Positions 9,639 through 16,605 of a stretch of 64,000 bases of DNA are shown one piece after another. A program made the position numbers and the translations under genes. The notes below the pieces were generated by a model, which ran no database searches, had not been told where the DNA came from, and saw only the letters and a list, made by a program, of their open reading frames with translations. Each line of letters opens with the position of its first letter. Within the stretch, counting starts at the first letter, position 1. Source of the stretch: Azoarcus sp. KH32C (GTDB lineage: Bacteria; Pseudomonadota; Gammaproteobacteria; Burkholderiales; Rhodocyclaceae); NCBI RefSeq assembly GCF_000349945.1, contig NC_020516.1, forward strand, positions 3,906,001-3,970,000. The letters are read 5' to 3'.

Positions 9639-12017
9639 TTATCCACGCAATCGAGCGCCGAGGGTAGTGTCGGCGTGGCTGACGATGGCTGCCACGGCTG
9701 CATCCACTTCCGCATCCTCGAGCGTGCGTTGAGTATCTTGCATCAACACACTGAAGGCAAGGCTCTTTTTCCCATCTTCGATGCCTTTGCCATGATAAAC
9801 GTCGAAGAGCTCGATCGCCTTGACGATGGCCGGAGCGGCCTCGCGCAAGACCTCGACCACGCGTGCAACCGGGCAAACCTGATCGACGACGAGCGCCAGA
9901 TCACGCGTGACCGCCGGCTGGCGCGAAATCTCCTGGTAGGACGGCAGGCGCGCCGCCAGAGCTGCATCGAGCTCGAGTTCGAACGCCACGGGCGCCGAGC
10001 CGAGTTCGTAGCGCTGCACCCACACCGGATGCAGTTCACCGATCACTCCGATCTTGCGTCCATCGAGCATCACGCTCGCAGCGCGCCCCGGATGCAGGGC
10101 CGGATGGACGACCGGTTCGAACGACAACACCTGCGGCACGAACAAAGCCTCGAGGTCGCCCTTCACATCGAAGAAGTCGACCGGCCGCGTCTTCGCCCCC
10201 CACTGTCCGGGCAGCGCCGCACCGGCAGCCAGCGCGGCGACGCGAAGCGGCTGATGGAAACCACCGATCGGGGCGCCCTCAGCCTTGCGCTCAAAGCAGC
10301 GCCCAACCTCGAAGACGCGCACGCGCTCCACCTGCCGCTTGCGGTTGGATACGACGTTGGCGGCGAGGCCGGGAATCAGGCTCGAGCGCATCACGCTCAT
10401 CTGGCTGGCGATCGGATTGGCAAGCCGGATCGGTTCGGCGTTGGCACAGAAATCGCGCTCCCACGCCTCCTCGACGAAAGCGTAATTGACCACCTCCTGG
10501 TAGTCGCGAGCAGCGATCAGACGACGCACATCCCACGCCGTGCGGGCGGACTCCGTGCGATCGAGCATCGCCAGAGAGCCCTTCGGCGGGAGCGCCGGAA
10601 TCGCGTCATAGCCATGCAGACGGGCGATTTCCTCGATCAGATCTTCCTCGATCTCGATGTCGAACCGGAAGGACGGCGGCACAACCTGAAGTTCATTGCC
10701 TGCGCGCTGCACATCGAGATGCACGCCCTCGAGCAGCTCGACGATGGCGTCGTCGTCGAGATCGATACCCAGCAGGCGGCGCGCGCGCGCGGGCCGCAGG
10801 CGAACCGCCTTGCGGGCAGGCAGGTGACCGGGTGCCACGGCCTCGACGACGGGTCCGGCCTCTCCGCCACAGATGTCAAGGATCAACCGGGTGGCACGCT
10901 CGATCGCGACACCGGCGAGATCGAAATCGACACCGCGTTCGAAACGGTGCGAGGCGTCGGACACGAAGCCGTAGCTTCGTGCGCGGCCGGCGATCGCGAC
11001 CGGCGCGAAGAAGGCGCTCTCGAGGAACACGTCGGTCGTCTCCAACGTGACGCCGCTTTCCTCGCCGCCCATGATGCCGGCAAGCGCGAGCGCACGCGCC
11101 TCGTCGGCGATCAGCAGCGTATCGGCATCCGGCGTGACGATCTGCTCGTTGAGCAGCAACACCTGCTCGCCAGCCCGCGGGAAGCGCACGTGAATCGACC
11201 CGGAAAGGCGCGCGTTGTCGAATACATGCAGCGGCTGGCCGAGTTCGAGCATGACATAGTTGGTCACATCGACGAGCGCACTGATCGAGCGCACGCCGCT
11301 GCGCACCAAGCGCTGCTTCATCCAGTCCGGAGTCGCCGCCTTGGCGTCGACACCCCGCAGCACGCGGCCGCAATAGCGCGGGCACGCGTCGGGGGCGTCG
11401 AGAATGATGTCGCGGCGCTCGTCAAGCGAGGGGGCAATGGGCTCGATCTGCGGCATGACGAGCGGCTGTCCGGTCAAGGCCGCCACTTCGCGGGCGACAC
11501 CGGCGAGGCTCAGGCAGTCGGAGCGATTCGGCGTGAGCTTGATCGTGAACAGTGTGTCGTCGAGCGCGAGGTAGTCGCGCACGTCGCAGCCGACCGGCGC
11601 ATCCGCCGGCAGTTCCAGCAGGCCGCCGTGATCCTCGGACAGCCCGAGCTCGCGAGCCGAGCAGAGCATGCCGAAGGATTCGACGCCGCGCAGCTTGGCC
11701 GCCTTGATCTCGAAGCCGGGAAGTTTCGCGCCGACGACGGCGCACGGAATCTTCATGCCGACCGCGGCGTTGGGCGCACCGCAGACGATCTGCAGCAAAT
11801 CGCCCTGGCCTGCGTCGACCTTGCACAGCTTGAGCTTGTCGGCGTTCGGGTGCTTCTCGGCCTCGACGATTTGCGCGACGACGACGCCCGAGAACGCCGG
11901 GGCCACGGAGGCAGACTCTTCCACTTCGAGGCCGGACATCGTCAGCAGATGACCCAGCGCGTCGCTGTCGAGCGGAGGATTGACGAAGCTCCGCAACCAG
12001 TGTTCCGAAAATTGCAT
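9639..12017 (-). CDS. pheT: Phenylalanine-tRNA ligase beta subunit
   Basis: A 792-residue beta subunit, full length (E. coli 795). It has the N-terminal tRNA-binding EMAP-like fold (VVVAQIVEAEKHPNADKLKL), the B3/B4 editing region that hydrolyses Tyr-tRNAPhe (GIMGGEESGV near residue 320), the B5 domain and the C-terminal ferredoxin-like anticodon-binding domain (residues about 695-792). It assembles with PheS as an alpha2beta2 cytoplasmic enzyme that charges tRNA-Phe. It starts 7 nt after pheS. Confidence 0.97.
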   Translation of the reverse strand: MQFSEHWLRSFVNPPLDSDALGHLLTMSGLEVEESASVAPAFSGVVVAQIVEAEKHPNADKLKLCKVDAGQGDLLQIVCGAPNAAVGMKIPCAVVGAKLPGFEIKAAKLRGVESFGMLCSARELGLSEDHGGLLELPADAPVGCDVRDYLALDDTLFTIKLTPNRSDCLSLAGVAREVAALTGQPLVMPQIEPIAPSLDERRDIILDAPDACPRYCGRVLRGVDAKAATPDWMKQRLVRSGVRSISALVDVTNYVMLELGQPLHVFDNARLSGSIHVRFPRAGEQVLLLNEQIVTPDADTLLIADEARALALAGIMGGEESGVTLETTDVFLESAFFAPVAIAGRARSYGFVSDASHRFERGVDFDLAGVAIERATRLILDICGGEAGPVVEAVAPGHLPARKAVRLRPARARRLLGIDLDDDAIVELLEGVHLDVQRAGNELQVVPPSFRFDIEIEEDLIEEIARLHGYDAIPALPPKGSLAMLDRTESARTAWDVRRLIAARDYQEVVNYAFVEEAWERDFCANAEPIRLANPIASQMSVMRSSLIPGLAANVVSNRKRQVERVRVFEVGRCFERKAEGAPIGGFHQPLRVAALAAGAALPGQWGAKTRPVDFFDVKGDLEALFVPQVLSFEPVVHPALHPGRAASVMLDGRKIGVIGELHPVWVQRYELGSAPVAFELELDAALAARLPSYQEISRQPAVTRDLALVVDQVCPVARVVEVLREAAPAIVKAIELFDVYHGKGIEDGKKSLAFSVLMQDTQRTLEDAEVDAAVAAIVSHADTTLGARLRG

Positions 12018-12024
12018 GATTCGA

Positions 12025-13056
12025 TTACCTGAATTGGCTCAAGAAGCGCAGATCGCCTTCGAAGAACAGGCGCAGATCGTTGACGCCGTAGCGCAGCATG
12101 GTCAGCCGGTCCGGCCCCATGCCGAAGGCAAAGCCGGTATAGCGCTCGGGGTCGATCCCGCCGAAACGCAGCACGTTCGGATGAACCATCCCGCAGCCGG
12201 CGATCTCCAGCCAGCGCCCCTTCAGCGCGCCACTCATGAAAGCGACGTCGATCTCGGCGCTCGGCTCGGTAAACGGGAAGAAGGAGGGGCGGAAACGCAC
12301 CTGCAGGTCTTCGGTCTCGAAGAATTTGCGCAGGAAGTCCGCGATCACCCCTTTGAGGTCGGCGAAGCTGACCGACTCGCCGACCCACAGCCCTTCGACC
12401 TGGTGGAACATCGGCGAATGCGTCGCATCCGAGTCGACGCGATAGACACGACCGGGTGCAATGATCCGGATCTCGGGCATGCAGCCCTGATCGGCATAGC
12501 GCGCCGCATGCTCGATCATGGTCCGGATCTGCACGGGGCTGGTGTGCGTGCGCAGCAGGACTTCGCTGTGACCTTCGAGATAGAAGGTATCGTGCATCGA
12601 ACGCGCCGGATGATTCTCCGGGGTGTTGAGCGCCGTGAAGTTGTGCCAGTCGGTCTCGATCTCGGGTCCGTCGGCGACGACGAAGCCGATCGAACGGAAC
12701 AGGTTCTCAATGCGCTCCAGCGTGCGGCTGACCGGATGCAGGCCGCCGAGCGACGCGCCCCGCCCGGGCAGCGTCACATCAAGCGCCTCGGCGGCGAGCT
12801 GGGCCTGCAGGGCCGCATCACGCAAGGCCTGACGACGGGCTTCGAGCGCCGCCTCGATCCCATCCTTCGCGCGGTTGATATCGGCGCCTGCCGTACGACG
12901 TTCTTCCGGCGCCAGCTTGCCCAAGCCTTTCAGGAGTTCGGTGAGCGCACCGGTTTTGCCGAGGTAACGTGCCTTGGTCTGTTCCAGCAAGACAGCGTCT
13001 GCCGCCGCCGCGAACTCGTCTTTGGCCTGTTGAACGAGTTGATCGAGCTTGTCCAT
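12025..13056 (-). CDS. pheS: Phenylalanine-tRNA ligase alpha subunit
   Basis: A 343-residue class II synthetase catalytic subunit, full length. Motif 2 is recognisable around GRVYRVDSDATHSPMFHQ and motif 3 around FGMGPDRLTMLRYGV; the N-terminal coiled coil covers about the first 85 residues. It forms Phe-tRNAPhe together with PheT. A strong terminator hairpin lies between rplT and this gene, ending about 25 nt before the ATG, so expression needs read-through or a promoter within the short gap. Confidence 0.97.
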   Translation of the reverse strand: MDKLDQLVQQAKDEFAAAADAVLLEQTKARYLGKTGALTELLKGLGKLAPEERRTAGADINRAKDGIEAALEARRQALRDAALQAQLAAEALDVTLPGRGASLGGLHPVSRTLERIENLFRSIGFVVADGPEIETDWHNFTALNTPENHPARSMHDTFYLEGHSEVLLRTHTSPVQIRTMIEHAARYADQGCMPEIRIIAPGRVYRVDSDATHSPMFHQVEGLWVGESVSFADLKGVIADFLRKFFETEDLQVRFRPSFFPFTEPSAEIDVAFMSGALKGRWLEIAGCGMVHPNVLRFGGIDPERYTGFAFGMGPDRLTMLRYGVNDLRLFFEGDLRFLSQFR

Positions 13057-13081
13057 TTGCCTGCCGTGGAAAATTCAGGAA

Positions 13082-13109
13082 AAAAAAAGGAGGCCAGGCC
13101 TCCTTTTTT
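13082..13109 (-). terminator. Terminator or attenuator between rplT and pheS
   Basis: On the minus strand AAAAAAGGAGG-CCTGG-CCTCCTTTTTTTTT forms a stem with a long U tract, a textbook intrinsic terminator. A second stem (GCTGCG/CGCAGC, 13116-13135) overlaps the rplT stop codon just upstream. The terminator ends 25 nt before the pheS ATG. In E. coli pheST is attenuated through the pheM leader peptide; here I find no Phe-rich leader frame, so the mechanism, if any, would differ. Confidence 0.85.
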
Positions 13110-13123
13110 CGTGCTGCGTTCGA

Positions 13124-13483
13124 TTACGCAGCGAGTTTGGCCCGGGCCTGGTCCGCAAGTGCCGCGAACGCGGGCTTGTCGAACACGGCCAGATCGGCCA
13201 GCACCTTGCGGTCCACTTCGATCGCGGACTTCTTCAGACCGTTCATGAACGTGCTGTAGGTCAGACCGACTTCACGCGCAGCGGCGTTGATACGGGCGAT
13301 CCACAGCGAACGGAACTGGCGCTTGCGCTGACGGCGGTCACGGTAGGCATATTGACCAGCCTTCATCACCGCCTGTTTGGCGATGCGGTATACGTTCTTG
13401 CGGCGGCCACGGTAACCCTTGGCCTGATCAAGAACCTTCTTGTGACGTGCGCGGGCGGTTACACCACGTTTAACTCGGGGCAT
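13124..13483 (-). CDS. rplT: 50S ribosomal protein L20
   Basis: A 119-residue L20, needed for early assembly of the large subunit, binding 23S rRNA. The start MPRVKRGVTARARHKKVL and the arginine-rich KGYRGRRKNVYR helix are diagnostic. It follows rpmI by 12 nt. In E. coli L20 also represses its own operon by binding the rpmI leader, and a structured leader lies upstream here too. Confidence 0.97.
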   Translation of the reverse strand: MPRVKRGVTARARHKKVLDQAKGYRGRRKNVYRIAKQAVMKAGQYAYRDRRQRKRQFRSLWIARINAAAREVGLTYSTFMNGLKKSAIEVDRKVLADLAVFDKPAFAALADQARAKLAA

Positions 13484-13495
13484 GGCGGTCTCCTA

Positions 13496-13693
13496 TCAAG
13501 CGTAAGGCAGCATGGCGCGGATCAGCTTCTCGTCGGCGGCGTGGACTTCCGTCATGCCGCGCAGCTGGCGCTTGCTCTTGGTGGTTTTCTTGGTAAGGAT
13601 GTGGCGCTTGAACGCCTGGGACCGCTTGATCCCACCACTAGCGCGGACCTTGAACCGCTTGGCGGCTCCGCTCTTGGTTTTCATCTTGGGCAT
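13496..13693 (-). CDS. rpmI: 50S ribosomal protein L35
   Basis: A 65-residue L35 with the diagnostic start MPKMKTKSGAAKRFKV and the basic FKRHILTKKTTKSKRQLRG segment. It is part of the infC-rpmI-rplT ribosomal unit. The 143 nt between infC and rpmI are unusually long for this operon and hold stem-loops. Confidence 0.97.
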   Translation of the reverse strand: MPKMKTKSGAAKRFKVRASGGIKRSQAFKRHILTKKTTKSKRQLRGMTEVHAADEKLIRAMLPYA

Positions 13694-13718
13694 TGCTGAC
13701 TCCAGATTTTTGGATGCC

Positions 13719-13757
13719 GTCAGGTAGCGTCGCCATGCGGCGCGTTTTCAACCTGAC
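13719..13757 (-). promoter_or_regulatory. Structured leader of rpmI-rplT (candidate L20 autoregulatory site)
   Basis: On the minus strand GTCAGGT at 13751-13757 pairs perfectly with ACCTGAC at 13719-13725, enclosing an inner GCGCC/GGCG-type stem. A further GC hairpin (CGCCCCTCGGGGCG) lies upstream near 13800-13815. The stem ends about 25 nt before the rpmI ATG. In E. coli ribosomal protein L20 binds structures in the same place to repress translation; equivalence here is inference from position and fold only. Confidence 0.4.
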
Positions 13758-13836
13758 ACCACTTGTTTTCCGACAGGCGAACCCACCGGGGCTTTTGCCT
13801 TCCGCCCCGAGGGGCGAAAAGCGAATTCTTTGGCGC

Positions 13837-14361
13837 TTAGCGGGCCTTCTTGGCCGGCGCAATCACCATAACCATCTGACGCCCTTCCATCTTGGGCATC
13901 TGCTCGACCTGACCGAGCTCGGCCAGATCGGCCTTGACCCGCTCAAGCTGGCGCAGGCCGAACTCCTGGTGAGCCATCTCGCGACCACGGAAGCGCAAGG
14001 TCACCTTGCACTTGTCGCCCTCTTCCAGGAAGCGCTTCAGGTTGCGCAGCTTGATCTGGTAATCGTTCTCGTCAGTCGCGGGCCGGAGTTTGACCTCCTT
14101 GACCTGCACCTGCTTCTGCTTGAGCCTGGCTTCGTGGGCCTTCTTCTGCTCCTGATACTTGAACTTGCCGAAATCCATCACCCGACAAACGGGCGGCTGC
14201 GCCATGGGCGCGATCTCGACCAGATCCAGCCCCGCCTCTTCGGCGGCTTCCAGAGCGGCTCTCAGGGAAACAATACCGATCGGTTCACCTTCTTCACCGA
14301 TCAGACGGACTTCGGGCGCGGTGATCTCGTCGTTGATCCGCTGCTTCTTTTCTTGAGCGAT
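13837..14361 (-). CDS. infC: Translation initiation factor IF-3 (ATC start)
   Basis: A 174-residue IF-3, which binds the 30S subunit, prevents subunit joining and proofreads start codons. The N-domain (QRINDEITAPEVRLIG), linker and C-domain (QIKLRNLKRFLEEGDKCKVT, GREMAHQEFG) are complete. No ATG or GTG begins the N-domain: the in-frame codon before AQEKKQRIND is ATC at 14361-14359, preceded by GGAG with 8-nt spacing. A non-canonical start (ATT in E. coli) is the known basis of IF-3 autoregulation. A naive caller would start at the internal Met at 14205 and lose 52 residues. It begins 28 nt after thrS. Confidence 0.93.
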   Translation of the reverse strand: MAQEKKQRINDEITAPEVRLIGEEGEPIGIVSLRAALEAAEEAGLDLVEIAPMAQPPVCRVMDFGKFKYQEQKKAHEARLKQKQVQVKEVKLRPATDENDYQIKLRNLKRFLEEGDKCKVTLRFRGREMAHQEFGLRQLERVKADLAELGQVEQMPKMEGRQMVMVIAPAKKAR

Positions 14362-14389
14362 GGCCAGTTCTCCACGAATGCCAAAAAAA

Positions 14390-16306
14390 TCAGATCGAGC
14401 TCGACCGCGCCGAAATTTCGCGCTGCCAACGCTCGATCAGTGTATCCAGGGTCATCTGACCAAGATCTTGGCCGCCCCGGGCGCGCACGGCCACCAGGCC
14501 TGCCGCCTTTTCCTTTTCGCCGACGACGATCTGGTAGGGCAGCTTTTGCACGCTATGCTCGCGGATTTTATAGGTAATCTTCTCGTTACGCAAATCCGCC
14601 TCAACGCGGAACCCCGCCTGCTTCAAGCGCTTGGCGACATCCGCGGCATATTCCGACTGCCCTTCCGAGATATTCAGCACGACCGCATGCACGGGGGCGA
14701 GCCACAGGGGCAAGGCGCCGGCGAAGTGCTCGATCAGGATGCCAATGAAGCGCTCGAGCGAACCGAGGATCGCGCGATGGAGCATCACCGGGAATTTCTT
14801 GGCGTTGTCTTCGGCGACGTATTCGGCGCCGAGGCGCACCGGCAGGTTGAAGTCGAGCTGCAGCGTGCCGCACTGCCACACGCGATTCAGGCAATCCTTC
14901 AACGAGAACTCGATCTTCGGGCCATAGAACGCCCCCTCACCCGGCTGCAACTCATAGGCGAGCCCCTGGGCGTCGAGCGCGGAAGCCAGCGCCGCCTCGG
15001 CGGCATCCCACTGCTCGTCGGTACCGACGCGCTTGTCGGGACGAGTTGACAGCTTGATCAGGATTTCCGTGAAGCCGAAGTCTGCATAAACCTTTTGCAA
15101 GAGTTCGATGAAGGCCGCCGACTCGGCTTGCACCTGATCTTCGGCGCAGAAAATGTGGGCGTCGTCCTGCACGAAGTTGCGGACGCGCATGATGCCGTGC
15201 AGCGAGCCAGAGGGCTCGTTGCGGTGACAGGAGCCGAACTCGGCCATGCGCAGCGGCAGATCGCGGTAGCTCTTGAGGCCTTGGTTGAAGATCTGGATGT
15301 GACACGGGCAGTTCATCGGCTTGACGGCGTAGTCGTGCTTTTCCGACTGGGTCGTGAACATCAGGTCCGAGTACATGCCCCAGTGCCCGGAACGCTCCCA
15401 CAGCGAGCGATCGACAATCTGCGGGGTCTTCACTTCCTGATAGCCGTTTTCGAGGATCGTGCGGCGCATGTACTGCTCGACCTGCTGCCACAGCGTCCAC
15501 CCCTTGGCATGCCAGAACACCATGCCGGGCGCCTCCTCCTGCAGATGGAAGAGGTCAAGCAAGCGGCCAAGCTTGCGGTGATCGCGCTTCTCGGCCTCTT
15601 CGAGCATGTGCAGATAGCCGTCGAGGTCTTCCTTCTTCGCCCAGGCGGTGCCATAGACGCGCTGCAGCATCTCGTTCTTGGAGTCGCCGCGCCAGTAGGC
15701 GCCAGCGAGCTTGGTCAGCTTGAAGACCTTGAGCTTGCCGGTCGACGGGACGTGCGGACCGCGGCACAGGTCGATGAAGTCGCCCTGACGGTACAAGGAC
15801 ACGTCCTCGGCCTGCGGGATCGACGCAATGATCTCGGCCTTGTAGTTCTCGCCCTGCGACTTGAAGAACTCGACCGCCTTGTCGCGCGGCCAGACTTCAC
15901 GCGCGACAGGGATCTCACGCTTGGCGAGCTCCGCCATGCGCTTTTCGATCTTCTCGAGATCTTCCGGCGTGAAGGGGCGCTTGTAGGAGAAGTCGTAGTA
16001 AAAGCCGTTCTCGATCACCGGACCGATCGTAACCTGCGCATCCGGAAAGAGCTCCTTGACGGCATGTGCGAGCAGGTGGGCGGTCGAATGCCGAATGATA
16101 TCGACGCCTTCCTCGCTCTTGTCGGTGATGATCGCGAGCGAGGCATCGCCCTCGATCGAGTGGGAGGCATCGACGAGCCGGCCATCGACCTTGCCGGCCA
16201 GTGCGGCCTTGGCGAGACCGGCACCGATCGACGCAGCAACTTCGAGCACGGTCACCGGATGATCGAAGCTGCGTACGGAACCGTCAGGAAGCGTGATGTT
16301 CGGCAT
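14390..16306 (-). CDS. thrS: Threonine-tRNA ligase
   Basis: A 638-residue ThrRS (E. coli 642) with the TGS domain (MPNITLPDGSVRSFDHPVTV), the N2 editing domain with its HxxxH site (IRHSTAHLLAHAV), the class II core (motif 2 about FGSCHRNEPSGSLHG, motif 3 about HRAILGSLERFIGILIEHF) and the C-terminal anticodon-binding domain. Zinc ligands include the Cys of MNCPCHI. I start at ATG 16306; earlier in-frame Met codons at 16372 lie beyond the terminator and have no SD. Upstream are a leader peptide, terminator and tRNA-Val, suggesting attenuation control (see findings). Confidence 0.97.
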   Translation of the reverse strand: MPNITLPDGSVRSFDHPVTVLEVAASIGAGLAKAALAGKVDGRLVDASHSIEGDASLAIITDKSEEGVDIIRHSTAHLLAHAVKELFPDAQVTIGPVIENGFYYDFSYKRPFTPEDLEKIEKRMAELAKREIPVAREVWPRDKAVEFFKSQGENYKAEIIASIPQAEDVSLYRQGDFIDLCRGPHVPSTGKLKVFKLTKLAGAYWRGDSKNEMLQRVYGTAWAKKEDLDGYLHMLEEAEKRDHRKLGRLLDLFHLQEEAPGMVFWHAKGWTLWQQVEQYMRRTILENGYQEVKTPQIVDRSLWERSGHWGMYSDLMFTTQSEKHDYAVKPMNCPCHIQIFNQGLKSYRDLPLRMAEFGSCHRNEPSGSLHGIMRVRNFVQDDAHIFCAEDQVQAESAAFIELLQKVYADFGFTEILIKLSTRPDKRVGTDEQWDAAEAALASALDAQGLAYELQPGEGAFYGPKIEFSLKDCLNRVWQCGTLQLDFNLPVRLGAEYVAEDNAKKFPVMLHRAILGSLERFIGILIEHFAGALPLWLAPVHAVVLNISEGQSEYAADVAKRLKQAGFRVEADLRNEKITYKIREHSVQKLPYQIVVGEKEKAAGLVAVRARGGQDLGQMTLDTLIERWQREISARSSSI

Positions 16307-16346
16307 GATCTCGAAGCCTCTGGCAAGTTTTCTGGAAAACGTGGAC

Positions 16347-16375
16347 GAAAAAAAAGTGCGGACGGGCCGCACTTT
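16347..16375 (-). terminator. Terminator (putative attenuator) in the thrS leader
   Basis: On the minus strand AAAGTGCGG-CCCGT-CCGCACTTT forms a 9-bp stem followed directly by a run of T. It ends about 40 nt before the thrS ATG and about 85 nt after tRNA-Val, so it either ends the tRNA-Val transcript or acts as an attenuator for thrS. The sequence CGGGCTCCGC upstream (16393-16402) can pair with GCGGCCCG (16363-16370), which would disrupt this stem. Confidence 0.9.
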
Positions 16376-16407
16376 CTTCCTGGAGCACTACAGCGGAGCC
16401 CGATTTT

Positions 16408-16443
16408 TTAGTTTCCGGCTTCAGTAGTAGTTCGGAACATCAT
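16408..16443 (-). CDS. Putative Thr-rich leader peptide of thrS
   Basis: A short frame ATG ATG TTC CGA ACT ACT ACT GAA GCC GGA AAC TAA encodes MMFRTTTEAGN. It has a good SD (GGAG, 7 nt before the ATG) and three consecutive Thr codons, lies between tRNA-Val and an intrinsic terminator, and precedes the gene for threonyl-tRNA synthetase. This is the arrangement of amino-acid-responsive attenuators. It is inferred from sequence alone; expression and conservation are untested. The frame is too short for gene callers. Confidence 0.5.
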   Translation of the reverse strand: MMFRTTTEAGN

Positions 16444-16460
16444 CGTCCTGCTCCATACGT

Positions 16461-16537
16461 TGGTAGGCGCGATTGGACTCGAACCAACGACCCCCACCAT
16501 GTCAAGGTGGTGCTCTAACCAGCTGAGCTACGCGCCT
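16461..16537 (-). tRNA. tRNA-Val(GAC)
   Basis: A 77-nt cloverleaf with acceptor AGGCGCG/CGCGCCT, D arm GCTC/GAGC, anticodon stem CCACC/GGTGG, loop UUGACAU (anticodon GAC), T arm GTTGG-TTCGAGT-CCAAT and encoded CCA. It decodes GUC and GUU. It is 18 nt upstream of the putative thrS leader peptide and probably shares a primary transcript with the thrS operon. Confidence 0.97.
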
Positions 16538-16551
16538 GCTAAGAGCTGCGC

Positions 16552-16580
16552 ATTATAGACATGCGATTTCGGCAGCGCAA
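16552..16580 (-). promoter_or_regulatory. Sigma-70 promoter of tRNA-Val (and possibly thrS operon)
   Basis: On the minus strand -35 TTGCGC (16575-16580), a 17-bp spacer and a perfect -10 TATAAT (16552-16557) precede tRNA-Val by 14 nt. No other strong promoter is visible between the tRNA and thrS, so this is the best candidate for driving the tRNA and, past the terminator, thrS-infC. Confidence 0.7.
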
Positions 16581-16605
16581 CAACTTTTGGAAAATTTGTC
16601 CCGGA

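Noticed and set aside
9471..12032. An 853-codon open frame on the plus strand opposite pheT
   Set aside because: It is the antisense shadow of pheT in GC-rich DNA; its translation shows no family motifs and it overlaps a conserved essential gene throughout.
16421..16456. Alternative leader frame MEQDDDVPNYY starting at 16456
   Set aside because: It starts 5 nt after the tRNA-Val CCA with no SD and contains no Thr run; the overlapping MMFRTTTEAGN frame has the SD and the Thr codons.
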